Origin: Ricordea florida
Lineage: Eukaryota > Cnidaria > Anthozoa > Corallimorpharia > Ricordeidae
Direction: 5' to 3'
Assembly: GCA_949710005.1 (NCBI GenBank)
Contig: OX453287.1
Coordinates: 1,080,501 to 1,144,500, forward strand
Length of the DNA: 64,000 nucleotides
The notes under the pieces are model-generated. The model worked only from the letters and a program-made list of their open reading frames with translations. It was not told the origin of the DNA and did not search any database. The translations under genes were made by a program, and so were the position numbers. Below, in pieces: positions 27,504 through 40,781 of this stretch. Each line of letters begins with the position of its first letter. Positions within the stretch are counted from its first letter, which is position 1.

Positions 27504-28444
27504 AACAAGTTTGGGCTAGACATGTTGATGAGGTGAGGTGAGGGGCTAGATTAATGCATGTTTCATCGTTCAGCACGCGAAGGATGTGCAGTTCCTCGGA
27601 AATGATTTATATGAATCCAGATACAAATCACTGGTTTCCCTGTTCCATCGTTCAACAGGTTTAGTTACTTGTATACGTTTTTTTTCTTTTCTTCTGTTTC
27701 ATTTCTTGCATGCTGGCATTTGATATTGAACCTGATAGTGGTCTCCAGGCATCTCTCCTCGCATACAACCAAGATTGTCCACTGCTCAGAGAAATTTTTG
27801 GAGCGAGCATTTAAAATAAAATTTCTTGCGTCGTGTACATCCGCAAATATGGTGCTCACGTATAAATTGCTCTTGTAAATGCGGCTTTAGTCTTTAGAAA
27901 TGTTCTCATCATCGTTGCTTTTTCTGAATGGCTTACTCTTGGTTTCCATGCTAGGTTTCCTTTGCACTTATCAGAGTTTCTTGACGTTGTAGAAATGTTT
28001 TTTTTTTTTACCAGATAGCTAATATTTATTTCACAGTAAGGCTCGTAATTACTAAGTAAAGTACATTTAACAGACTTACATGATTAGCAAGTAACACAAT
28101 ACAATCCTTAATATTATTCACTACTCGCATCCTACTATGTGACTTTAGTATATACCAACTCGACAACCTTGGCATTCTGAGCAATCTGATTGGCTCTCGA
28201 CCTCGGGATATTCAAAATTAGTATATACTAAAACAGTGGATAGCGTTGAAGGTGCGCCCTGATTGGCTAGTCAAACTCCGAATATCCTGTGCTATTTACC
28301 TCCGAGCAACTTGCGAATACAAAATGGCGTCCAAGCTACCGAAATATGGTCGCCGTCGATTGTCGCTTTAAAGCTTACACGAAGAGGTTTTGCTGGGGAA
28401 ATTACACACTATCGCGACAAAACGTTGACCGGGGCAGGACCAAA
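27504..28444. other. 3' flank of Tudor gene
   Basis: Contains a likely polyadenylation signal AATAAA (27815-27820), about 310 nt after the stop codon. The rest is AT-rich with no supported gene. The stretch 28150-28330 looks repeat-derived (GATTGGCT.. and TTCAAAATTAGTATATAC motifs) but I could not define its ends. Confidence 0.4.
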
Positions 28445-29413
28445 CAATAGGGAGCTTAAGCAAGAACGAGAACGACGCCGTGGACAGCTCGTTCGAAAAA
28501 ATGGACTTTTTTGTCTCCTGTACCAATGACAGCAGGCGTATTTCCTTTTCTTTCCATAACTTTTCAAAACACCGATTTTTCCAACTTAACCCGTTCACAG
28601 TTCATTACAAATTTTTCTTGGCAGTTTTGTCGTTGTGCACTCGCGTCTTCCAGAAAACCTAAAAAATGGTCATTCAGTTTTTTTTTGCAGAGAACGACAA
28701 AGAAATCTACCAGACTGTATTTTGCTCGTGCAGTTTCATTGTTTCGTTCATCAACGCTATTGTTTGGTGCCGTTGTAGTCGTGTTTTGCTTAAGGTCCCT
28801 AATGGCGCAAATAAAGGACACAATATAACTGCATGTGCAAAATAAAGTCCAATAAGTCTCTTTGTCTTACGAATTACCGTAATGATTCGATTTAGCGCCC
28901 GGGGCGCTTATTTACTTTTAGCACCCCAAGAGAGGGCGCTTATTCGGGACAGGGCGCTTATTTAATTTTTTGAGAAACAACCAAATATTCAAAACAAAAC
29001 TTTAATAAATGTTAAAATAACTAGCAACAACAGAAACTGTAACAGTAACAAATTAATAAAAGTTCAGTTACTTTTGAAAGAACTGTTCATTTTAGCAGTA
29101 AATATATACATGTACGGTACGGTGAATGTTCATGAGTTTATCTACGGTAACTAACAATAACAGAACCTGTAACAGTAAGAAATCGGATCGGGCGCTTATG
29201 AGAATAGGGACGCTTATTAGAATAGGGGCGCTTATTAGAATGGGGACGCTTATTGGAATAGGGGCGCTTACTGACAAAAACACATTCGAAGGGGGGCGCT
29301 TATTCGGAAGGGGGCGCTAAATCGAATCATTACGGTACGCTTCAACAATTGATTTTTTTCACCGGCTGTGTTATCCTTGGCGTTGTCGTCGTATTTAATT
29401 AGGCTCCCTACTG
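28445..29413. mobile_element. DNA transposon relic with inverted ends, host to a nested MITE
   Basis: Left end CAATAGGGAGCTTAAGCA... and, reading inward from the right, CAGTAGGGAGCCTAATTAAA, followed on both sides by GACGAC-rich sequence. The resemblance is imperfect, so this is an old copy. A second, sharper element (28877-29335) is inserted inside it. No transposase ORF. Confidence 0.45.
28877..29335. mobile_element. MITE with 24-bp inverted ends and internal GGGCGCTTATT repeats
   Basis: Ends read CCGTAATGATTCGATTTAGC on the left and the reverse complement on the right, with TA on both sides (28875-28876, 29336-29337). Internally, GGGCGCTTATT/GGACGCTTATT recurs about nine times near both ends. 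459 bp, non-coding. Confidence 0.8.
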
Positions 29414-29765
29414 AGGTTGATTCATTGGTATACACTACAACAATTATTCCCTTCAGTGTCCGTGAATAGTAGCTTAGGAATGTCAGCTTCTGTTTTGATT
29501 CTCAGTGTTTCTCATGTTGTTGCTCATTGGTGGTGGATGCTGGAACTAGACACTGCAGTTGAGAAAGTAGGATCTTACTATTAATTTTTCTACTTATCAC
29601 CTTGTTGAACCACAGTTGTTATTTAGTAAGTTCTTCATGTCAAACAGTGACGTTTTTGTTTCCAATTAAGGTCTTGTTAGTCTGAATGTAGTGTGTTATG
29701 TAGGTTTCAGGATGCTTCGTGATGACAACCTTGAAAATCAATGCATCTTAAAATCAATGTGGAAT

Positions 29766-29908
29766 GATTTCCGCACAGGTCCCTACTTCATTATGCATGC
29801 TGAAGCTGTCTTGTCTGGTGCAATGCACGTGCAAATATTTTTTGTGTTCGAAGAACGAAATAGAATAGTTACAGAATGCATAATGAAGTAGGGACCTGTG
29901 CGGAAATC
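29766..29908. mobile_element. Fold-back element with perfect 33-bp arms
   Basis: 29766-29798 (starting GATTTCCGCACAGGTCCCTA) is the exact reverse complement of 29876-29908; the loop is 77 bp. No coding capacity. A perfect pair implies recent origin or selection or gene conversion on the arms. Confidence 0.75.
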
Positions 29909-30144
29909 TTACCATCAATGTTCGCTTTATCTTATAATGTCTCGTGTGTATGGGTGGTATTCACATCAGACTGCTATATCGTTGATTTTGAGTTGATACT
30001 TTTCTCAATTCTCATAATTGGACATTGTTGGACAATATTTTGCTTCCCAGAGGATAAGTTGCATCAGATTGATCAGTGCTGGAAGTGAATGTCAAAGGGC
30101 TTCCCATTACATTAGACAGCTGACGCATTACAATCAATAATCAT

Positions 30145-30475
30145 AACTATAACAAAATTCTCAAATCTGATTGGCTATCAACTGCCCTGATTTCAGCCTT
30201 AATAGGACAGTACGCGCCATGCCTGAGTAATTGGACAGTACGCGCCATGACGCGCGCGCTTAAATGGCCTTTTTTCCACTGCTAGCAAAAAAAAATATTG
30301 GAATTTCATGTGTTTCGATTTAAAAAGGAAAAGAAGTTTACATATCACAAATTTTGTTAAAGTTATGATTAATTGGTAATAAGACTTCGTTTCGTCCAAT
30401 TCGGTCTGCAATCATACTCGTGATTAAACAAATCGGACTCCCGCTACGCGGTCGTCCGATTTTGTTTATCATTAT
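30145..30475. repeat. Repeat-derived tract with direct repeats and a GC hairpin
   Basis: The 17-mer GGACAGTACGCGCCATG occurs at 30204 and 30232. A hairpin AATCGGACTCCCGC...GTCCGATT is at 30431-30461. It resembles a known type of cnidarian MITE by memory; borders uncertain. Confidence 0.4.
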
Positions 30476-32190
30476 CATTTTGTTTAACATATTAACCTTG
30501 TTACTTTCTGTTGTTTACTTCATTTTTATGATGTCAAATATCAATATTTAATAACAACCACAACATACAGTTAACATTTTACATCGGAAAAACTATATAA
30601 AGAAGAAAATAAATTTTGTAATGCCAAAATGTTTATGATCTTTCTCATATATTCATTGCAAGTGTGCTGTATGTAGTAACAGTGTTTCAAGTTTTCTAAA
30701 TGCCCTATCCTTTCAATAATGATTTTCCACACAAACTTTATAGACAAATGACCGCACTAGAATTCAAGCCTTTAAGAAGAAATGGTATTGTTTGGAGCTG
30801 TTTTGATTACTACCACCTCTGATGGAAAGCCTATTAAGAAGATTTTTGTGTTGCTTGCAGTAATAGAGTAACAATACCTTTACAAAGGTTAGGGCATGTA
30901 TCCCACCCCATAAAAATATATTATGTTAAACGTAAAAAATATAACAATAGTAATAATAATAATATCAATACCAGTAATAATAATAGTAATGATAATAATA
31001 ATGATAATAATATAATGATAGTGCTTCTCATTACTATATGTCATTGGTTACAGTTCAATACCTCTGGCTGCCATGACTTTTTCGATGAAATGCCATCCTT
31101 ATATTAAATCTTTCTTCTGCAGTTTTTATAATAGAAATTTGCATATATTCAAAATAATATAACCTTCTCTTGTTGGGTATGGATATTTTGCCTGTTTCTG
31201 TAACAGCACAATTAAACTTTCATGTGGTATATACTTTTAACTGATTGATGTCAATTTCACATTATTTTTTTACAGGAGTACGTAGTGCAGCAATCTTTTT
31301 CAAGATATTAAGATTTCAATAACTCTTTATTTCATGTATTGTTTTTATGATATGACCTAAAAATACAACAACCACATACTATACAGTCGGCACTCACTAT
31401 TACCAAACCTTTATTCAAAGTTGTTGTAGAATCCAATTGTTTTATCCCCATTTTTTATGTAATGACATTGTATCTCACACTTCTGTTGATATGGCATCTC
31501 TTTTGAGGGAAGAGGAATTTTCTTATCTACCACTGAGAGTACCATTGCAACTGAAGAGAGTGCACAAATTGAAACATGCACTATTCATAATGCTGTCAAT
31601 TGTGGTTACCTAGGAATGAAATAATGACTGCAGTAGACAATAAAATATCTAATCAGAAGATTCTTCTTACAATGAACCTCATCCAATTATAACCAAAAAA
31701 CATAAACAAAAAATAATTGGAGCATTCAACTCATCCTCAGTGTAAGAACATATTGTGTTTAAAAGGGATGTACAACAAAGGAGACAAAGCAGTAGAGACT
31801 AAGAAAATAAAACTAAAAAAAAACAGGTTTTTACACCATGGTAAACACAAGCATTCATATCAACTCTTCAAGATTTCACCTGCAAAAGATTTACAATCAT
31901 TTTCAATTTGTGTTAAGTGAATATTATTGTGGTAATTCATCGACTCTGTATTCCCTGTGAAGATAATAAATAATTTTACTTCTATTCCCTCTGGTGCAAT
32001 CTCAGTGGCAGTGAAAGAACTAAATGAAGGTCAATTTTTAAGCACTGTGTTGACCGGTATACTGGTCATGTAATTTTCACCAGGTGTCACTAATTTTGTA
32101 CCAAACATAGCATAACAAATAAAATAATGGGGATTACGCTGATATAAAAAATATAAAATAAAATATAAAAGCATTATGACTTCTTCAAAA
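30476..32190. other. AT-rich intergenic sequence
   Basis: No supported gene. Holds an AAT-type low-complexity stretch (about 30945-31020). Short ORFs here show no protein features. Confidence 0.4.
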
Positions 32191-33950
32191 ACTAGCTTCG
32201 CGAGGTTTTTGCGGGAGTCGTATTTCTAGTAATACTTGAAACGTCTTCAGTTTCTCACCGTCAATGAAAAAGTCGACCAAGGGTCCAATGCACGTGGTTT
32301 CAGTTTTAGTGATGTTAATTGAGAGGCCCATCTTTTTGGCCATTTCGTTGTATGCAGAGAGCAGAAGTTGCAGACCAATTGCGGAATCTGATATATTCCG
32401 TGGAGACTTAAGACTTGCTTTTCAGCCTCCTGAGATCAAACAAGTTGCCATCGTATCTAAACCTGATTTTGATACTGTAATGGTGGCCTATGGATTTATA
32501 GGCGAGCCATAATAAAACTGCGGCGTAGATACCATAGAGGGTAGCGGTACAACCTTGTTTTACACCACTATTATATTCAAACGGGTCGGTCAATTCTCCG
32601 TCAACGATTAGTCTAGCATGAACATTTGAGTAAAGTTTCTTGATCATCCGAGTGAATTTTGGCGGACAGCCAAGTTTACCCAAAATTTTGTAAAGCAGGT
32701 CCCGATTTACCGTATCGAACGCTTTGGTAAAATCAACAAAAGCGATGTACCTATTCCTTCGTTGTTCCCTTGATTTTGCCATTAGTTACTTGAGGGTGAA
32801 AATACCATCAATTGTACTTCTCCCATCACGATAACCAGATTGAGATTGAGGATATACTCTCTCAGCTATCCTTTTCAATCTCTGTAGAAAGATGTCGGCA
32901 AACACCTTTCCAACAACACTAAGGAGGGATATGCCTCTACAATTTCCACATTGACTTTTGTCGCCATTTTTGAATAATTTCGTTATGTTTGGATCAGTCA
33001 TATCCGAGGGGATGTCTTCTGAGGTCCAGAATAAGGTTAGGATAGTGAACAGGAAAGCTTTCAAGAGAGCACCACCGTGTACCAGGACCACAGGCAAAAC
33101 ACCATCAGGTCCAGGACTTTTACCAAGTTTAGTGTTCTTGAGCGCTTGATCCAGCTCTGCCTCTGTGATTGATTCATCTAAAGATACGTCTATTGGGTGC
33201 TGTGGAATTTCTTCCAGAATAGACATATCAACTTCGGAGGGCTGGTTCAACAGTTCACAAAAATGTTCTACCCATCTGTCTTTGATTTTGTCAAAGGAGG
33301 TGAGAAGAACGCCACCTTTTGATCTTACCGCATGTGAACTGCTGGATCTTGGACCATAAACTTCGTTTAATGTTACATAGAATTCTCGATGGTTCTTTTC
33401 CTGAGCAAACTGTTCTGCTTGTCCTGCTTTCTGCTGGAACCAATTGTTCTTAAGCGTTCTAATTCGTTCCCTGAGAGCAGTGCTGTTGAGTTTCTTGTCC
33501 CTCAACAGTTGCTGTATCTCTTCGTCCTGTTCATCAAACCTGTCGCTTGAAGCTTTCTTTTTCTTGCCAAAGGTGTGTTCGGCTGCCTCGTGCAAAAGAG
33601 CTGTGAATTCTTCCCATACCTCGCTGCATTCAGGCAGCTTTTCTTCGAGAAACTGCTCGAGCTTATCCTTCCTTTCCCTCGTCATGCGGGTGTCAAGCTT
33701 CTTCGGGGGTTTCACACCTTTTTTCCTGCGCTTCAGTGTAAATTTGCATTTACAGACAAGTAGTCTGTGGTCCGTAAAACAATCAGCCGATAAGTTTGCT
33801 TTAGTTATGATGATATGCTGTCTTGCGTTCTTGTTGGCTATAACATGGTCAAGTTGGTGCCAATGTTTCGAGCGTAGATGTTGCCAGGTAGTTTTTAAAG
33901 TATTCTTCAACTGAAACATTGTACCCATTACTGCCATTTGGCTATCACTG
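32190..33950 (-). mobile_element. Truncated, inactivated non-LTR retrotransposon (endonuclease tail plus reverse transcriptase)
   Basis: Leftward fragment. It starts inside the endonuclease domain (HWHQLDHVI... and FTDHRLLVCK, the catalytic DH region, near 33840-33760). A linker and the RT follow: SPGPDGVLPVVL, then FVDFTKAFDTVNR (motif with catalytic D) and NSGVKQGC. An in-frame stop at 32783-32785 separates two open stretches (33937-32786 and 32782-32408). After RYDGNLFDLRRLKSKS the sequence skips the segment that should carry the YADD box and resumes in thumb-like sequence near 32400-32270, so the copy is catalytically dead. The resemblance is to endonuclease/RT elements of the RTE/CR1-like type; exact clade not determined. 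Confidence 0.85.
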
Positions 33951-34082
33951 TCTGGTGCTGGGATAGGGAGCTGGTTAAGGGTGCTGTCGCTGACGATTCC
34001 GGGAGCCTTTTCGCATTTAGGCTTCCTTGGTTCACTCTCGAGAGCTGCTGGCCTGCGTGCTGCAGTTTCGGGGCTTCTTGGC

Positions 34083-34418
34083 TCACTTTTCTCGGGCTAT
34101 CCACCACAGTATGGGTCCAGACTCAACATCACTCAACAAAGGCTCGTTATGTAGAAGAGGGTCTTTGTTGCAGTGCTTCAGATGTCGTCTGTTGCGGCGC
34201 AGGATTTCTCCACCCTCAGAACGAACTTCGTGAGACTTAAAAGCAGTCTTCCTGAGTACCTCGGCCTTCAACCAACTCTTGTGTCTCCATTTATACACCT
34301 GGGTGGAGAGAGCCAGCGTGAAGTAAAGTTTCTTGTCTAAGGAAACAACACAGTGCCAGCACCAGCTCTCGAACTCCAAACATGGTTTTGACGTCACCTT
34401 CAAAGCGTCTGGCATCAT
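34083..34418 (-). mobile_element. LTR-retrotransposon integrase C-terminal tail (remnant)
   Basis: A 111-codon leftward frame containing a tail typical of Gypsy-type polyproteins: VYKWRHKSWLKAEVLRK followed by SHEVRSEGGEILRRNRRHLK. No catalytic core, LTR or primer site is visible nearby. It lies upstream of the non-LTR fragment in the same direction, possibly a composite of two insertions. Confidence 0.6.
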
Positions 34419-34515
34419 AATTTGCGTTCTTATTTTATAAAAGATCTACGCCTTCAGGTTTCTATTCACTGTACGATCTGCTCTCGATTTCTATTAACCT
34501 TACCTGCATACTTAG

Positions 34516-34640
34516 CCTCCTGCGCAGACGTCCTTAGGGCGTTTCTCCCCCACGGAGGAGGAGGAGGAGGAGGAGGAGGAGGAGGAGGAGGAGGAGGAGG
34601 AGGAGGAGGAGGAGGAGCCTAAGGACGTCTGCGCAGGAGG
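34516..34640. repeat. GGA microsatellite enclosed by perfect 23-bp inverted repeats
   Basis: 34516-34538 (starting CCTCCTGCGCAGACGTCCTT) is exactly complementary to 34618-34640. Between them lies about 21 uninterrupted GGA units (34554-34616). Looks like a tiny fold-back/MITE whose centre expanded. The glycine-only ORF through it is an artefact. Confidence 0.8.
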
Positions 34641-35339
34641 TTACTGCATAATGAGTTTACTTCTTTTTTTTTTTTTTAAATGGACTCTATAATTCTTAGT
34701 ATATGCATTCTTGTAAACTTTTTTTCGTTGTTAATTGAAATCAATTGTCTTCAGGAAGAATGTCGCAACGAAACAGAACCACCAAGAGTTAACTTGGTCC
34801 TTCTAGCAAGTCAGAAGTGGGTTAGTGAACATCAGTGTATGGTACTAATACTTTTTTTTCTTTACTGAATTTTATCTACATTTTGCTAATATTTACAACA
34901 AAGTTGTCTTTCGTTTATAAACCACTCGTATGCGATTCATCACAAATGAAACTCCAAATTTCGTCAGCAATACTTCGGGTCGTACTTTTAATTCTATGTA
35001 AGGTCTGTCTTTTTTCTTTCTCAGTATTTTGATCGCTGATTTGGAGAGGGCACCTCTCGGCAACTGAATAGTGTGTTTACTAAGTACTACCACCTTGAAT
35101 ATATCATTTAGCATAATTTAAATTAAACGGTTGTCGAGGTTCTGTGAGTGAATGCCAAAAAGTCGTGACAACCAGAAAAGAAAAAAAATGCTTCAAATTT
35201 CCAAGGGAAAAAAATCAAAGAAACCTGTTCCAAGATGGAAATTCATAAATCTTTAATGGCTCTGTTGTGATCATCACGCCTGCCCAGTTTGCTTTGACTG
35301 TAGGTTAGAAGTTGTCCTACTTACAAACAAGAACTCATT

Positions 35340-35529
35340 TTAAGCGTGCGTTCCTTTGATATAGTCCGGATCTGGGTTTGTGGTCTGAGATTAGACGGAT
35401 CATAGCGCATCAACTGTACCGATGAATCGTTCTCCAGTGTGGATCATCGGTGCCTTTGATGTGCCATGATCCGTGTGATCTCGCATCGCAAATCCAGATC
35501 TGGATCATACCAAAGGAACGCACCCTTAA
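35340..35529. mobile_element. TTAA-bounded MITE, 190 bp
   Basis: Begins TTAAGCGTGCGTTCCTTTGA and ends with the related inverted sequence ...CAAAGGAACGCACCCTTAA. The arms are about 40 bp with a few mismatches. TTAA on both edges suggests a piggyBac-type target. Non-coding. Confidence 0.7.
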
Positions 35530-37489
35530 AGACGTTTCAAACTTGTTCCCGTTCGTTGTAAAAGTATTAATAAAACCATTCTATCTATTTGCAGTTTCTC
35601 TCAATATTACTTTAATATCTCGAAGGCTTTTTTGTAAGCCTTTTTCCTGCCCTTTATACAAAAGTACGTTGCTTAAGACAGAGACTTAAACTTAACTGGC
35701 CCAAAGCGTCTTATACATTATCGGAAACCTTGTTTCGGGGTGTTTCACAGTGAAAATTGCTGTAGTCGTAAACCGACTTAGTCTAGCGAAAATATGTCAC
35801 TATTAACATCTTTACAAGCCCCCAAGAAGAATATTGTTCAGAGAACAGTTTAATTGGCAATTATGCATATCTCGCCACATTGTTAGTGCTGTATATGTGC
35901 TTGCACTCCTTGAACGTTATTAATTTTCTTAAAATAGATGTTTCCAGTGTTGTCTGTCACTGTGGCTATTTTGATTAGACGTTCTTAAAGTGAGTTTCTT
36001 AAGAGAGCAATTTAATGTCAATCAAGATTTAAGTCAGCCAGCAACTTGGCCGAAGTCCCAATTAAGATTGTTTTGAGTTTTAAGATGATCCTGTAATTTT
36101 CTTTGTTAAGGTGTTAATGGAAAGCTCTAGTCTCTGAAAAAAATCCCTTTTGTTTACACTATATTAATTCTCGTTTTGTTTTGCCTTGACACACACCTTA
36201 CGGGATAAACGCGGCAAGTTGCTCACAAATCTGCTAATAACGGACTTCGATTTCTGTTAGATTCAAGAAAGGTTCCCACAAAGGTTTCTTCGCTGGAAAA
36301 TACAATTTTCTGTAACTTTTTCACGTAATTAAAGCATTAAACTACATTATGTGGTAAACAATGCCAAATTCTTCCGAGAACCAATTCTTCACCTAGACTG
36401 CAATCTTCCTGTCTGTTCTCTAATACAAAACGAATATTCAAGTTTTTAACTTAGAGTTCACATTAAGAAACGCCAAAAAGCGAACGTTAGTTTGACTAGT
36501 TCGCAAGATTTGTCGTTCGTACAGAGGTCCTTCTCTGCTTCGGTGCCTTAGACGAAACACGCGAAAATTAAAACGAAATGGGGATTCTAATTTGTTTGGC
36601 AATTAACAAGTCTTTTTTGAACAATCGCAAACGATGAGTAGTCTAAGTAGAATAATTACGATCTAAAAGCTTCTTTCAACTCGAGGTGATCAATATAACC
36701 TGCTCTTTAGGAGTGATGTTGCTCACTTAATGTGAAACGCAGTTTTTCTTATGAGTTACTTTCCTTATGGTATGTCTTAGGAGTGTCAGGGAAATCTCAA
36801 CTGCTGTAGAAATTAGCCTTTCATCTTGGTTAGACCAAAATTAATGACGAAGCATGGAAAAAGGTTAGGCGCCACAATGTCTCGGACTCTACCTAATTCT
36901 AGCGTCGATTTAAAAAAGACAGAATGGAGACAAAATGCGACTTTGATAGGTGCAATATTAGTTTGTACTGTCCACTAAATTGGGACATTACAATAATAGC
37001 ACAGCTAATAATCAAAGTTTGAGCTGCAAGTGGGAAGATGAACATCACCATGCAAACAGGAATGGCAAGGAAAGCGCAAACATTACAAATTATAATTCGA
37101 CAAGACCTTGTTCTAACAATTTCAACGCTGTTGAAATGTACTGAGTGTTTTACTCCCCTAAATCCAGTCGATCTCAACTTCACAAAGGGTTTTATGTTAT
37201 CACTATTTGGAGAGCTGCTCGTATTCGTACTGCTAACCTTTGAGCTGTTTTCCATCAAAATAAACGACAAACAATGGTTTAGCTTTTCACTTTTCCTTCA
37301 TCATTTAAATGGATTAAATCAGTTGGCAAAATGCTTGCAAGAACCACTAAGTTGTTAGGCAACTGTGTTTGATAAATACATGTACTCAATTAAACTGCTT
37401 AAATATACGCTCCAGAGCGTGCTACTGTTAAGTTTCAAAACAATTTATTTCTCCGCGGCAAAAAGTTTACGAAGGACAAATAGGGAGAA
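35530..37489. other. Intergenic sequence upstream of homeobox gene
   Basis: No repeat or coding exon that I can support. The short frames near 36899-37358 lack any protein feature. Probably holds the promoter of the homeobox gene. Confidence 0.4.
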
Positions 37490-39090
<1,601 letters not shown>

Positions 39091-40781
39091 ACTGAACTTG
39101 TGCAAACGATGCTGTCTCCAATTTTTGCTAACGCTTCGTTGGCTTTAATTGTCAAAGATCGACTAGAAAACTCGAAAGGCCTGGTCACTAGCCAGGTCCG
39201 GTTGCAGTGGTTGCAAAAGAGATTACAATTTTGTTGCTCAGTTTCAGAGTTAAGCAACGAGTTCAAGTTAAGCAAACAAGTCTAGGTTGACTAACACTTT
39301 AGGCTGCTTTGTATTCTAAGCTCTACAACATCATTCAGTATAGTCCATCCTAAAATGGAACTTCGCGCTCGTAAACTTAGTGGGACTGTCTGGAAACCGT
39401 GGCCCCTGGCTTTCTTTCGGTTGTCAAACCCGGAAGATAAGACCAAAAACAAGCTCTATATTTAAAGTTGTCGCTTCGTTTTAGTAACGTTACTCGACGT
39501 CTCTAGTAACGTTCTCTGGTAACGCTCTCGACGTCTCCGCACTTTATGACCGTGACAGAAATCCAAGGAATTGTTCAGTGTACTTTAACAGCTTCATACT
39601 TATGAACTCATTCCTACCAACGTAATGAAAGTCTAATTTTTTTTAAAAGAACTTTAACAATAAAGCTAAAACTGCTGAAAAATAACCAGGATCGTACAGT
39701 AAAAAAAAAGAAAAAAAAACACAATAGCTACATCAACGACGAAACAAGTTTGACTGAGGTCATAGTTTAAATTTTATAGTTTTATATCATTAGAATCATG
39801 CAAGGGTTTGACGTAAGAACCACACTTTATACATACGACCTGGAACAGTGCATCAGGGGTAATGGACTGACAGTGAGAACTGATCACAGAACTGTGCGGT
39901 TCAAGGTTTGACTTTGGGAGTAAAAGGGTCAAAAGTTAGAACTGCATTGTATGAAACATTAGCAAGGTGATTAATTCAAGAGAAGAGATTGACTTTTAAA
40001 ACTGTAAAACTACAAATATATTGTAACGTGTCAATATGAAATAAAACGTCTATTAAACTATCTCGTTAGAACTATTTGACCCATGACTTGTATTTTGCAT
40101 TTGCTTGTCTCAGTTGAGACATCATCATATTTTGATAACAAGATTTAAAACCAACGATGCCTTAAATCTCGAACCTACCTCTGTCATTCACAGCTGCCTG
40201 TCCCTACCCCTCCTGAAATTTCAGGAGACCATAGAATTGAATTGATGGAGTTTCATGTTAGTATGAATCTTAGAGCGGTTTCCAATTTGCCGTCGAAAGT
40301 ATGCTATTGATTTGGTTTTGTATTGCTACAATAGCTGACAGCTGGCTTAAGGATCGATCTCGCACTACTTTATGAACCGATTAAAAGTTAAACTCAACCA
40401 ATCCAATACGGTGGTGCCGGTGCGGTCTCACTCTTCTTTCTATGTCATGATTGCGTTCTGATTGGTCCGACTGTGTCGATCGTTTACCATTGGTCAGAGT
40501 TATTGCTTTGGTTCTGGTTTTACGAAATTCAATTGAAACTGCTACACTGATCATTCAAAACCTAATACATTGTAAAAGTAACAACCTAGAAAGTGAACCC
40601 ACCAAACAAGAACGTGGCCGCCGAGAACCTGTCTCCACGCGGCCATATCAAATACCTGGTTACTAAGGCTAAAGCCATAACAAAGTTTGTTCTTTCAAGC
40701 TAGAGTCCTGTTTTGATCAGAGCTTTTTTCCTTACCGTCCATAAAGCGATTGACATTCTTGTTAATATTTTATAATGCGAT
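39091..40781. other. Spacer between homeobox and protrudin genes
   Basis: Contains the presumed 3' UTR of the homeobox gene (AATAAA at 39659 and 40039) and the promoter region of the protrudin gene. No other gene seen. Short partial duplications of TAGTAACGTT and CGACGTCTC at 39480-39535. Confidence 0.4.

Noticed and set aside
28263-28529. 88-aa frame
   Set aside because: Lies in repeat-derived sequence and has no recognisable domain or splice context.
34422-34622. Glycine-run protein
   Set aside because: It is translation of a GGA microsatellite inside a fold-back repeat.
36899-37358. Opposed frames of 123 and 106 aa upstream of the homeobox gene
   Set aside because: They overlap on opposite strands, have no domain and no splice partners.
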